Shown here piece after piece: positions 43,254 to 51,577 of a stretch of DNA of 64,000 nt. The stretch lies in the NCBI RefSeq assembly GCF_001466665.1, contig NZ_KQ758903.1, forward strand, positions 803,684-867,683, written 5' to 3'. The DNA is from Dehalogenimonas alkenigignens (lineage in GTDB: Bacteria; Chloroflexota; Dehalococcoidia; Dehalococcoidales; Dehalococcoidaceae). Each line of letters opens with the position of its first letter. Within the stretch, counting starts at the first letter, position 1. Under the pieces are notes generated by a model. It was given only the letters and a program-made list of their open reading frames with translations, was not told the origin of the DNA and did not search any database. The position numbers and the translations under genes were made by a program.

Positions 43254-43283
43254 TTGACTAGAACATTGTTCTAGTACTTTATA
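43254..43283 (+). promoter_or_regulatory. Promoter with an embedded perfect palindrome
   Basis: TTGACT at 43254-43259 and TTTATA at 43278-43283 are 18 bases apart. The 17-base palindrome CTAGAACATTGTTCTAG (43258-43274) fills the spacer, an arrangement typical of a repressor operator. The methyltransferase and GH3-family genes lie downstream. Confidence 0.65.
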
Positions 43284-43330
43284 CCTTCCAACCTCCCGGC
43301 GACGGTGTCATAGTATCCGGCGAAAGTACT

Positions 43331-43912
43331 ATGAAATACATCTTGCTGGGCGCCGCCGGGTTCCTCCTGATGCACCTTATGGACTTTGCTTCCATGAGGC
43401 GGCTGCCTCTGCTTAAGCCCTTCCTGTCGGTCTCCGGCACCACGATGATAATTGTGGCGGCGACCGCGGCAGCCTTTGAAGAGGTCAAATTCAATCTGCC
43501 GCTGTGGCTGTCCGTTGCCGGCTGGAGCCTGACGGCGGCGGCATCGGCGGGCATGGTCTATGCCCTGTACATCGCTTTGCCGGCCGGTAAGACCTATATC
43601 GCCCCGGGGACGAGCGGGCAGCTGGTCACCGGCGGCATCTACCGCCTGGTCCGCCACCCCTGGCTTCTTTTCTTCGCTCTGACTGTGGCCGGCCTGGCGC
43701 TGGGATCACGATCGGTATTGGCCGCTCAGGCCGGCGCCGTCTGGACGCTATTTTCCGCCGCTCTGGTATGGTTCCAGGACCGGAAGGTCTTCCCGAAGAT
43801 GTTCCCGGGCTACGCCGCATACCAGAAGTCCACCCCGATGCTCCTGCCCAACCGCAACAGCCTGTCCGCCTTCATCGAAGGCTTGAAACAGAAAAAATAT
43901 TCGGAGGTATAA
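43331..43912 (+). CDS. Integral-membrane methyltransferase (ICMT/PEMT family)
   Basis: A 193-residue membrane protein with five or so helices. The family signature lies near the C-terminus: TGGIYRLVRHPWLLFFALTV and then FQDRKVFPKMFPGYAAYQKS with a conserved E/D-R pattern. ICMT-like enzymes methylate carboxyls, and PEMT-like enzymes methylate lipid head groups; which applies cannot be told. It is four bases ahead of the GH3-family gene, so both are one operon under the palindromic operator. Confidence 0.78.
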   Translation: MKYILLGAAGFLLMHLMDFASMRRLPLLKPFLSVSGTTMIIVAATAAAFEEVKFNLPLWLSVAGWSLTAAASAGMVYALYIALPAGKTYIAPGTSGQLVTGGIYRLVRHPWLLFFALTVAGLALGSRSVLAAQAGAVWTLFSAALVWFQDRKVFPKMFPGYAAYQKSTPMLLPNRNSLSAFIEGLKQKKYSEV

Positions 43913-43916
43913 CCAG

Positions 43917-45554
43917 GTGAGCCAGTTATCAGAGCTATTCCGCCAGGGTAAATACGAAGAAATGTGGGACCGCTGCTGCGGCTTCATCGACCTGTCGCTG
44001 CCGGAGTTCATGAATGTCCAGAAGCGGCTGCTTCTGGAGCAGCTGGAACTGCTGAAAAACTGCCAGCTGGGACGCGGCATTCTCAAGGGCGCCAACCCGA
44101 CCACGGTGGAGGAGTTCCGCAAGATGGTGCCTCTGACTTCCTATGAAGACTACGCGCCTTACTTATTAAAGCGCCGCTGGGAAGTGCTGCCGCGGAAGCC
44201 TATCCTGTGGCAGTACACTTCCGGCAAAAGCTCCGAGTACTCGTACCGCTGGGCGCCGGTGACGGCCCGGATGCTTGACGAAACCGAAGCCCTGGTCTTT
44301 GCCCTGTCATTTTTCTCCTCGGCCACCAAGCGGCGCGATATCAAAATCCGCCCCGGCGACCGGGTGCTCTACGGCATGGCCCCGCCCCCCTACGCAACCG
44401 GCACGATGACCCGCGTCTTCCCCCACGAGATGTTCGACTTTCTGCCCCCGGTGTCGGAGGCGGAGCAAGCTTCTTTCGAAGACCGCATCAACACCGGTTT
44501 CAAGATGGGCCTGGACCGGGGCATGGATTACGTCCTGTCCATGTCCAGCGTGGCTTACGCCATCGGCGAACGGTTCAAGCACAACGGCGGCTCGGTTGAT
44601 ATCAAGAAACTGGTCAGGAAACCCAAGACGCTGGCCAGGCTGGTCAAAGGCAAGCTGGCGGCCCGGCTGGCCGGCCGCAAAATGCTGCCCCGCGACCTGT
44701 GGAAACTCAAGGGGCTCATCACCTACGGCATCGACGGCGAGGTCTTCCGCGACAAGATCAAGGAGATGTGGGGCCGGTACCCGCTGGACTTCCACGGCTG
44801 CACCGAAGCCCCGGTGATCGCCATGCAGACCTGGGACCACCAGGGCATGACCTTCATCCCGCACCTGAATTTCTTCGAGTTCATACCGGAGGCCGAGGCG
44901 ATCAAATGCTGGCAGGATCCGGCTTACCAGCCTCAGACGTTCCTCATGGACGAACTCAAACCAGGCAACTACGAACTGGTCATTACCAACCTTCACGGCG
45001 GCGCTTTCGTCCGCTACCGATTGGGGCACCTGGTGCAGATCACATCCATGCGCAACGATAAGCTGGACATCGATATCCCGCAGATGCGCTTTCTCGCTCG
45101 CGTCGACGATCAGATCGACATCGCCGGTTTCACCCGCCTGTCTGAAAAGGTCATCTGGAAGGCGCTGGAGAATTCCGGGGTCGAATACGAAGAATGGACA
45201 GCCCGCAAAGAGGTGGTCGCCGGCAAACCCGAGCTGCGGATCTACGTCGAGCTCAAGAAAAACGAAAGCCGCGGCACCGCCCAGATCGCCGATGCCGTTC
45301 ATGCCGAGTTAAAACAGCTGGATACCCCCTATGCCGAATTGGAAGAATTCACCGGCCTGCGGCCGATCGAAGTCACAGTGCTGCCACACGGGGCGTTCAA
45401 ACTCTACAAGATGAAGCAGCAGGCGGCCGGGGCCGAACTGGCGCACCTCAAACCGCCGCACCTCAACGCGAATGACGCCATTATCGAGTTCCTGACTTCG
45501 ACTGCCAGGACGGTCAGAGTCGCCGAGGCCGCGCCGGTGGCTGCGGCAGCCTAA
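43917..45554 (+). CDS. GH3-family acyl-adenylating enzyme
   Basis: A 545-residue protein that matches the GH3 group of the ANL adenylate-forming superfamily. The nucleotide-binding site is seen in ILWQYTSGKSSEYSYRWAP, and the C-terminal domain contains LPHGAFKLYKMKQQAAGAEL. Plant GH3 enzymes conjugate acyl acids to amino acids; the substrate of bacterial members is unknown. GTG at 43917 follows GGAGG. It shares an operon with the methyltransferase and ends before a strong terminator. Confidence 0.8.
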   Translation: MSQLSELFRQGKYEEMWDRCCGFIDLSLPEFMNVQKRLLLEQLELLKNCQLGRGILKGANPTTVEEFRKMVPLTSYEDYAPYLLKRRWEVLPRKPILWQYTSGKSSEYSYRWAPVTARMLDETEALVFALSFFSSATKRRDIKIRPGDRVLYGMAPPPYATGTMTRVFPHEMFDFLPPVSEAEQASFEDRINTGFKMGLDRGMDYVLSMSSVAYAIGERFKHNGGSVDIKKLVRKPKTLARLVKGKLAARLAGRKMLPRDLWKLKGLITYGIDGEVFRDKIKEMWGRYPLDFHGCTEAPVIAMQTWDHQGMTFIPHLNFFEFIPEAEAIKCWQDPAYQPQTFLMDELKPGNYELVITNLHGGAFVRYRLGHLVQITSMRNDKLDIDIPQMRFLARVDDQIDIAGFTRLSEKVIWKALENSGVEYEEWTARKEVVAGKPELRIYVELKKNESRGTAQIADAVHAELKQLDTPYAELEEFTGLRPIEVTVLPHGAFKLYKMKQQAAGAELAHLKPPHLNANDAIIEFLTSTARTVRVAEAAPVAAAA

Positions 45555-45574
45555 CCGCCACGAAATCCGGTTTG

Positions 45575-45607
45575 CAGCAGGGGCGCTAGCGCCCCTGCTG
45601 TTTTATT
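45575..45607. terminator. Bidirectional terminator between GH3 and Smr genes
   Basis: CAGCAGGGGCGC and GCGCCCCTGCTG form a 12-base-pair stem around TA, with TTTTATTT on the plus strand. The genes on both sides converge here. Confidence 0.88.
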
Positions 45608-45902
45608 TATCGCTTAAATCAACTTCAGTGGCGCCAATGCCGCCGTGATAGACGTCTGAGGCCCGATATCCGATGACGAGGGGATGGGTGGAGAGATACC
45701 GGGAGACCTCTATCTTAAGGACTCCGGTGCCCTTGCCGTGGACCACCCGCACCCTGTGGTAGCCGGCCCGGTAGCAGTCGTGGAGGAACAAGTCCACCCT
45801 GGGCAGGGCCTCGACGACGGTCAGGGCATGCAGGTCGAGCGACGGCACAGCTTCCGGCGCCCAGGCGCTGCCGGTTGAAGCCCGGCGGACTTTTTTAGCC
45901 AC
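45603..45902 (-). CDS. Smr (MutS2-type) domain protein
   Basis: A 99-residue stand-alone Smr domain, a family with DNA or RNA endonuclease or binding activity. The N-terminal LDLHALTVVEALPRVDLFLH and the central VRVVHGKGTGVLKIEV (HGKG motif) are diagnostic. The short stand-alone form is normal. It overlaps the end of the DUF2779 gene by eight bases on the same strand, so the two may be coupled. Confidence 0.85.
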   Translation of the reverse strand: MAKKVRRASTGSAWAPEAVPSLDLHALTVVEALPRVDLFLHDCYRAGYHRVRVVHGKGTGVLKIEVSRYLSTHPLVIGYRASDVYHGGIGATEVDLSDK

Positions 45903-47373
45903 CGGATATCTCCCGCAGCCGCCCGACGATGCGTACCATGCCCCAGGTATCCTGGCCGCAATACTCCAGCAGGTTGGAGAAAACCTTCCGGCGTTCAGCC
46001 TCCGGCAGGCCGCCGTAAGCTGCGGAAAAATATTTTAGAGAAGCCACCTGGCCGTCGCAGATCTCCAGGCTGTCGTAACTGATGCCGGTAAGCGCGGGCA
46101 GCACCTGCTTCAAAGAGGCGCTGCCGCCCTGAGCCGGGTGGTAGTAGTGGAAGCTGCGGAAGGGGATGAGCAGGTCGGCCATCCGGGCAGTGATACCGTT
46201 GACCCATTCGGTGTATTCCGGGAAAGCCTCGGCCAGCTTCTTGAGGACACCTTCCTCGAAGCCCTGGTTATAAACGATGATGGTGCCGGCCTCGACGAGG
46301 TCGCGTTTCAGGGCGCTGATAAACTCCGGGCGCGGGTCGGCGTTGCCCTGGTACAGAAAGTAGCGGTGTCCCGCCTCCGCGCTCGGTGCGGCGATGGTAT
46401 GCAAAGAGTACTGGAAAGGAATATTCTGGTAAGGCCTGGTGCCGTCGAACATCGGAACGGCGGTGGCGAAAGTTTCAAAGTCCAGGTATTGGTGGGGAAA
46501 TTCCAGGCTTGACAGGAATTTGGAAATCTCGCCTGATTCTACATGGGGCTGGCCGCACTCCACGCAGCTCTTCTGGATAGCCTGTTTGTCGTTCAGCTTG
46601 AAATGGGCCGGGATGTCGGCGATAGCGGTCACGCCGAGTTTGAGCAGGTCATCAGACCTGGCCCCGATGCGGTAGAGACCGGTCACCGGGTGCTGCGGCA
46701 TATCTGCCCAACACTCGTCTTTCAGCGGGCAGCCGTAGGGGGAATCGCACAGGCGGCCAATGACCGAATCCGGGCAGTCGCCGGCGACGGTCTGAAGCAT
46801 ATCCTCGGTCATGTCCGCGACGCCGCCGTACACCTCCGCGACCTGATCGGTAATGTCCGCGGACTGCAGCAGGCCGGCGGGGTCGATCTCGCCTTGCTTT
46901 ACATAATCGCGGTTGATATGGATGAGATGGCAGCGGTTGACAGCCAGGCCGCAGCGCTCGACGACATAGCGCTGAAAAGCCACGTCGGCGATATTTTCGT
47001 CTTTGACGTCGGTGGAGCTCTTGACCTCGACGATGTCCCAGCCGCCGTCGGCGGAGGGATTGAGGATATCCACGCGGGCGTAAAGCTGGCCGCACTGGAA
47101 AGCCGCTTCGAAGATGGGCTTGCGGTCGCGGAGGCGGGCCGAGGTCTCGGTCAGCATTTCCCGAAAGCCGAGGCCGGACATGTCCAGGCCGCCGGGAAAC
47201 AGCTCCTTGGCGATCTCGCCGACTTCATGCCCCTGGTCGAAGGTGTGTTGGGTGACCAGGTCCGGCTGCGGAATGCGGCCGGGATCGTTGACGTAGATCC
47301 ACAGATAGCGCGGGCACTGGAGACCGGCCATGAATTTGGATTTGGTGAGAAGCTTGCCAGAGCGGTTTTTCAC
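45895..47373 (-). CDS. DUF2779 protein, nuclease-like
   Basis: A 492-residue protein. The first part is a PD-(D/E)XK-type domain (GWDIVEVKSSTDVKDENIAD) with a Cys cluster further on (CDSPYGCPLKDEC). The rest is an RNase H-like 3'-5' exonuclease-type domain (YLDFETFATAVPMFDG, VYNQGFEEGVLKKLAE). These layouts suggest a DNA/RNA-processing enzyme, often found near restriction or defence genes; no activity is proved. It leads the Smr gene by an eight-base overlap. Confidence 0.82.
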   Translation of the reverse strand: MKNRSGKLLTKSKFMAGLQCPRYLWIYVNDPGRIPQPDLVTQHTFDQGHEVGEIAKELFPGGLDMSGLGFREMLTETSARLRDRKPIFEAAFQCGQLYARVDILNPSADGGWDIVEVKSSTDVKDENIADVAFQRYVVERCGLAVNRCHLIHINRDYVKQGEIDPAGLLQSADITDQVAEVYGGVADMTEDMLQTVAGDCPDSVIGRLCDSPYGCPLKDECWADMPQHPVTGLYRIGARSDDLLKLGVTAIADIPAHFKLNDKQAIQKSCVECGQPHVESGEISKFLSSLEFPHQYLDFETFATAVPMFDGTRPYQNIPFQYSLHTIAAPSAEAGHRYFLYQGNADPRPEFISALKRDLVEAGTIIVYNQGFEEGVLKKLAEAFPEYTEWVNGITARMADLLIPFRSFHYYHPAQGGSASLKQVLPALTGISYDSLEICDGQVASLKYFSAAYGGLPEAERRKVFSNLLEYCGQDTWGMVRIVGRLREISGG

Positions 47374-47390
47374 GGTCTTATTTTAGACCG

Positions 47391-47450
47391 TTCGCCCTAA
47401 GCCTGTCGAAGGGGAGCGAGGACGATGGATTCCCCGCCATAGCGGGGAAT
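47391..47450. repeat. Intergenic palindromic repeat pair (REP-like)
   Basis: Two hairpins in tandem. 47391-47414 contains TTCGCCCTAAGCCTGTCGAA, a widely met bacterial intergenic motif with an inverted repeat. 47429-47450 is ATTCCCCGC CATA GCGGGGAAT, a nine-base-pair stem. Both lie in the gap between two minus-strand genes. Confidence 0.5.
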
Positions 47451-47471
47451 GACAAAGGAATCAGGCCGAAT

Positions 47472-48245
47472 TCAAGCCACAAGGTATTTTAGGTTGAACT
47501 CGTCGATGACAGCTAGAAGGGGAGGGTCAAGGTGTTTCCTGACCTCGGCGACGATGTGTTTTGGCACACCGCCATAAAAGGCCTGGGCGATGCCGCCGGT
47601 GATGCAGGCGATGGTATCCGAATCGCCGCTGAGGGTCACAGCCTTGCGGATGGCGTCTTCGAAGTCCGATGACTCGAGGAAGACGGTGATAGCCTCCGGC
47701 ACCGAGCCCTGGCACGTCTCGTCGAAGGTGTAGGTCGGCCGAATCTCGTCGAGGGTGCGGCTGAGGTCGTAGCCGAAGGTCGAGGTGATGTAACTTCTAA
47801 TACGTTGCTTGGACTCGCCGCGGCGGGCGAGAAAAATAGCCGCTGCCACAGACTGGGCGCCCTTGATGCCCTCCGGGTGGTTGTGGGTGACCTCCGCGCT
47901 GCGGCGGGCCTCGGCCAGGGTATCCTCCAGAGTCCCAAAGGCAAAGCTTACCGGTGAAACCCGCATGGCCGACCCGTTGCCGAAGGAGTTGTAGGGCTTC
48001 AGGTCTTTGGAACTGAGCCAGTGGAGGAAACGGGTACCATAGCCGGCATCGGGATAGCGGTTGCCGTATTCCCAGATGGTGCGGGCGTAATCTTTGCCGT
48101 GCAGGATGCAATCCGCCACGGCCACGGTCAGGACGGTGTCATCGGTGAAAGTGGAGCGGGGTGTGAAAAGCTCAAAGTCAGACTGTTGAGTGTTGTTGAA
48201 CTCATACACTGACCCGATAATGTCCCCTGCGACGGCACCGAGCAT
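47472..48245 (-). CDS. ADP-ribosylglycohydrolase-family protein
   Basis: A 257-residue protein of the DraG/ARH fold, which removes ADP-ribose from proteins or other molecules using a dimetal centre. The Mg-binding motifs are STFTDDTVLTVAVADC near the N-terminus and SGDSDTIACITGGIAQAFYG near the C-terminus. Other conserved stretches are SFGNGSAMRVSPV and THNHPEGIKGAQSV. It lies between the nuclease gene and the HNH gene on the same strand. The target is unknown. Confidence 0.87.
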   Translation of the reverse strand: MLGAVAGDIIGSVYEFNNTQQSDFELFTPRSTFTDDTVLTVAVADCILHGKDYARTIWEYGNRYPDAGYGTRFLHWLSSKDLKPYNSFGNGSAMRVSPVSFAFGTLEDTLAEARRSAEVTHNHPEGIKGAQSVAAAIFLARRGESKQRIRSYITSTFGYDLSRTLDEIRPTYTFDETCQGSVPEAITVFLESSDFEDAIRKAVTLSGDSDTIACITGGIAQAFYGGVPKHIVAEVRKHLDPPLLAVIDEFNLKYLVA

Positions 48246-48260
48246 CCTTGGACTCTTATT

Positions 48261-49244
48261 TCAACCGGGTTTTGACGAATTATCGGACATTAACCACATA
48301 TTCTGTCCTTGATCACAGCGAGATAAATTACATAGTTTCTGATCCTTAGTGTATTCAAAAAAATAGCTTCTAAATTCCAACGTGTCTCCATAAGGGCCAA
48401 GTATCAAGAAAAATTTGCCTTTAGTTGCGTAGAACAATGGATTAATATCCCGTCTGACTACATCGGCTAACCAGTTTATGGCTTTAGTCGCTTCGATAAT
48501 ATGGTTTTCACATTTGGTATGCCAGCATTTATATTCTTCAAATAACTCATCATATTCTTTTTGGGGTAACCAGCCTTGTGTCTTATAGAATACATCCTCA
48601 ACCATATATTCTATTTTTGTAGTGCTTGGTTTGCAATGAAGCGCGAACGTTTGAACGGCTTCATATAACTCATATGTGACCATTTTAATGGTACATTCCA
48701 ATTCGGGTAAGGTTTTCGGCCAGATTGCGCCTATAATCTTATTCTTGAATCTAAATAGCCTATCATGCGCATCTTTATCCCAGCGGATTGTTAATGCTGC
48801 GGCTCTGCTTGCCCAAGTGTCCCAAGTATCAAGCTGGCAGGCTTCAACAACAGAGTCTATCAAGTTTCCGTAAATCACAGCTTGGGCGGTTTCTAATGTG
48901 TCCTTCTTGCCGACTAAGGAACGCTCAACCCAGTATTCGTGTTGATCTTTGAGAAGGTGAAGCTTTTCTATCGTATAGTCATTCACATTTTTATCAATTA
49001 GCGTATGATGAGTTGGGCAAAGGAGTATTAAATTGAAATATGAATCTCTATCCACTAGGGATAAGTTACTATCTCCCCTCGGTGCGTTCTCAGACTCTCC
49101 AACGATATGCGCCATCTCGCCTAAAGGGAATCCTTCATGAGCTGTTTTTTTATTCTCAGACAACACTCTTTGGCAATCCGGAAAGGCACACCTTTGGGCT
49201 GCCCTGCCCCATAATAATTTGATGTCTTGCGTAGAAATTGTCAT
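48261..49244 (-). CDS. HNH-type endonuclease-domain protein, foreign composition
   Basis: A 327-residue protein. Residues about 8-100 carry an HNH-like zinc nuclease: LWGRAAQRCAFPDCQ then MAHIVGESENAPRGDSNLSL and LLCPTHHTLIDKNVNDYTI. This N-terminal type is met in several defence effectors. The remaining 220 residues are not recognised. The coding DNA is much more AT-rich than its neighbours, pointing to recent transfer. No methylase or restriction partner is adjacent. It starts at ATG 49244, with GGAGG upstream. Confidence 0.75.
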   Translation of the reverse strand: MTISTQDIKLLWGRAAQRCAFPDCQRVLSENKKTAHEGFPLGEMAHIVGESENAPRGDSNLSLVDRDSYFNLILLCPTHHTLIDKNVNDYTIEKLHLLKDQHEYWVERSLVGKKDTLETAQAVIYGNLIDSVVEACQLDTWDTWASRAAALTIRWDKDAHDRLFRFKNKIIGAIWPKTLPELECTIKMVTYELYEAVQTFALHCKPSTTKIEYMVEDVFYKTQGWLPQKEYDELFEEYKCWHTKCENHIIEATKAINWLADVVRRDINPLFYATKGKFFLILGPYGDTLEFRSYFFEYTKDQKLCNLSRCDQGQNMWLMSDNSSKPG

Positions 49245-49297
49245 TGTTCCTCCTTCCTATCCAATCCGGATCTTGAACAATGAAAAGACTAACCTAA

Positions 49298-50125
49298 TCA
49301 CCCCTCCCCCCGCACCTTGTTGATCGCCTCGGTGACACCGCGGGTGACGGCCCGGGCAATCATTTCGCCCAGCTTGACCTGCCCTGATACATAAAAGCAG
49401 CGGTCCCCGTTGCCCGGCACGATGCACACCTGGTCGGTGCTGGTGCCGGTGGCTTGCCACTTGGGATTGTAGGCGCTTCGGATGTCCAGGTCCTGGAGGG
49501 CGGCGGTCTTAGCCTCGGTGATGGTAATGAAAGAACTTGCCATGGCCGCCTGGCCCAGGTCGGACGAGGTCAGGACGATGATGTTGATGGTGCCGGGCTG
49601 GGGCGGGGCTTTGTGGTTGAATGGCTGCCATAGGCCGTGGCGCTCGATGCCGTAGGCGGCGTCCCGGCCGATTCTAAGGGCGTTGGTCTTGACCCCGGCG
49701 GTGACCCAGGCTTGAACCCACAGCTCCTCGAAGGTCTCCTCAACCATGACATGCTTGTGCATATCCACGCCGGTGAAAAGAAGCGCTGTCTTTTCGCCCG
49801 GGGCCACCTGCTTCAGCATTTCCCGGTGGATCCAGCGGGTATATTCCCAGTAGGTGCGGTCGGTATTGTCCACGGCATGCCAGGACTCCGGCGGGTGGAA
49901 GCAGTTAAGGACGGAGGTCACCTTGCGGTAGCCCTGGTAGGCGCACAGCACCCACTTTGGCTGCGGCAGGCGGAGGGCCAGGGTGTTGGCCGGGAAGTCC
50001 CAGACGCGGTGGCCGACGATCTCGGCCTTGACGCCGTGGAACTCCCCGAGCGGCTCTCGATAAGTGACTTTCGAGACCGGCTTGCCGGTGTCGGCGGCGC
50101 AGTTTTTTGTTTTTGTTTTGTCCAT
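49298..50125 (-). CDS. cbiZ: Adenosylcobinamide amidohydrolase
   Basis: A 275-residue enzyme that cuts the linker of cobinamides so that corrinoids can be remodelled with a new lower ligand. Family features are LIVLTSSDLGQAAMASSF-like (NIIVLTSSDLGQAAM), ATGTSTDQVCIVPGNGD and KLGEMIARAVTRGVTEAI near the C-terminus. ATG at 50125 is chosen; a longer frame to 50383 overlaps the preceding gene and is a shadow. It ends the B12-linked operon with the two radical SAM genes, and corrinoid remodelling fits a B12-dependent lineage. Confidence 0.87.
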   Translation of the reverse strand: MDKTKTKNCAADTGKPVSKVTYREPLGEFHGVKAEIVGHRVWDFPANTLALRLPQPKWVLCAYQGYRKVTSVLNCFHPPESWHAVDNTDRTYWEYTRWIHREMLKQVAPGEKTALLFTGVDMHKHVMVEETFEELWVQAWVTAGVKTNALRIGRDAAYGIERHGLWQPFNHKAPPQPGTINIIVLTSSDLGQAAMASSFITITEAKTAALQDLDIRSAYNPKWQATGTSTDQVCIVPGNGDRCFYVSGQVKLGEMIARAVTRGVTEAINKVRGEG

Positions 50126-50142
50126 CTTGATTCTCAGCTTTA

Positions 50143-51561
50143 TTAGTGTCCCGTTATCGGGCGGGTGACGTAGTAGCGCCACCAGAAGCGTATGACGCGG
50201 AAAAATTCCTTCGGGCTGGGGTTTACCGGTATGTAGAAGGAGAACATCCCGTGCCGCAGCGCGAAGAAGGTCCGCCGCCAGAAGTAATATTTTACCAGCT
50301 TCTGCTTGAATTCGGCGGTCATTTCTTTGGGCACTTCCGACCATCGGATGCCGCAGTCCGGCTGGGAGATAAAAGCCGCCCATTCCTCGGTCGTTTTTGG
50401 GGGCTCAAGGCCGCGGGCGACGCAGTAATTATAGAGTTCGGTGCCGGGGTATGGCAGGAAGGAAACGTACTGGTACGGCGGGTTGCCGAGTTCCTTGATG
50501 AGGGTCTTGGTGGCTTCGAAGTCCGCGACGGTCTCGGTCGGCAGCTCCGAGATGAGATAGAGCTTGGGCAGTATCTTGTGCTTGACCAGGAGTTTGAACG
50601 TCTGCTTGATGTCCTCGAGCTTGGCCGTCTTGCGTATGAACTTCAAAAGCCGCGGCGAACCGCTCTCAACTCCGAAGCCCACCGAGGCGCAGCCGCTTCG
50701 CTTCATCAGGCTGACGTCTTCCTCGGTCAGGCCGGCGCGCGCGTCGCAGTCCCAGCGGATCTTCATCTTTTTCTCGATGACCAGTTTGCAAAAAGTATGC
50801 AGCCGAGGTCGGTTGTGGCAGAAATCATCCTCGAAGAAGCGGAACAGGGTCACGCCGTAGCGGTTCTTTAGCGTCTCCATCTGAGATACGATGCGTTCCG
50901 CGGAAAACTCGCCGAGCTGCCCCTTGTGGAACGGCGGGTTGTAACAAAAGATGCACTTTGACGGGCAGCCGCGGGAGGTATTGAGGGATTTCTCCCAGTA
51001 GTCTTCCATGGGCACCAGGTGCCATGCCGGGTCCGGCAGTTCGTCCAGGTTCTGGATGAAAGGGCGGTCGGGGTTGACGATAATTTTGCCATTGTCCCTG
51101 AAAGCGAGTCCATTGATCTCCGCGAGTGTCGCCGGCGTGCCCTTTTTTCCTAGGTGGTCGGTCAGTTCAAGGAGGGTGTACTCGCCGGGACCGATGACCA
51201 CGAAGTCAACGTAATCCTCGGCCAGCGTTTGTTCCGGCAGCATCGAGGGGTGGACGTTGCCCCAGACGATTTTGATCGAGGGATCGAGGCTCTTAAATTC
51301 CTTCGACTGCTCGATGGCCTCGTAAATGATGCCGCCGACAGAGACAGAGAAGCCGACTATTTGGGGATTGAAGGCGGCGAAGAAATCGGTGGATTTGCGA
51401 TCATCTACCTGCTGGTCCCAGATCATGACCTGATGGCCGCCGCGCTCCAGCACCGCGCCGATATAGAGAAGGGAATTGGGCAGCACCGTCGGCTGCAGCG
51501 ACCTGGTTTTGCCCAGGAAGCCTTTAAAGCGCTTGGCGGGGTTGACTAACAGGACGCGCAT
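50143..51561 (-). CDS. B12-binding radical SAM protein (copy 1)
   Basis: A 472-residue protein. The N-terminal cobalamin-binding-like domain (MRVLLVNPAKRFKGFLGK) is followed by a radical SAM domain with CPSKCIFCYNPPFHKG, the CxxxCxxC cluster motif. Further SAM-family segments are VTLFRFFEDDF and GVESGSPRLLKFIRK. It is paralogous to the next gene, with the same length and domain order, 16 bases apart. These proteins usually perform unusual methylations or ring changes; the substrate is unknown. Cobalamin binding needs proof, since the DxHxxG motif is not clear. Confidence 0.85.
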   Translation of the reverse strand: MRVLLVNPAKRFKGFLGKTRSLQPTVLPNSLLYIGAVLERGGHQVMIWDQQVDDRKSTDFFAAFNPQIVGFSVSVGGIIYEAIEQSKEFKSLDPSIKIVWGNVHPSMLPEQTLAEDYVDFVVIGPGEYTLLELTDHLGKKGTPATLAEINGLAFRDNGKIIVNPDRPFIQNLDELPDPAWHLVPMEDYWEKSLNTSRGCPSKCIFCYNPPFHKGQLGEFSAERIVSQMETLKNRYGVTLFRFFEDDFCHNRPRLHTFCKLVIEKKMKIRWDCDARAGLTEEDVSLMKRSGCASVGFGVESGSPRLLKFIRKTAKLEDIKQTFKLLVKHKILPKLYLISELPTETVADFEATKTLIKELGNPPYQYVSFLPYPGTELYNYCVARGLEPPKTTEEWAAFISQPDCGIRWSEVPKEMTAEFKQKLVKYYFWRRTFFALRHGMFSFYIPVNPSPKEFFRVIRFWWRYYVTRPITGH

Positions 51562-51577
51562 CGGTGAAAGTCCGCAA

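Noticed and set aside
44307-45302. Minus-strand open frame of 331 codons opposite the GH3-family gene
   Set aside because: It is a shadow of the GH3-family gene, which has clear motifs, a ribosome-binding site and an operon partner.
46543-47400. Plus-strand open frame of 285 codons opposite the DUF2779 gene
   Set aside because: Antisense to a protein with recognisable nuclease motifs; no start signal.
50126-50383. N-terminal extension of CbiZ by 86 codons
   Set aside because: It overlaps the radical SAM gene in another frame and has no sequence like CbiZ; the ATG at 50125 fits the family.
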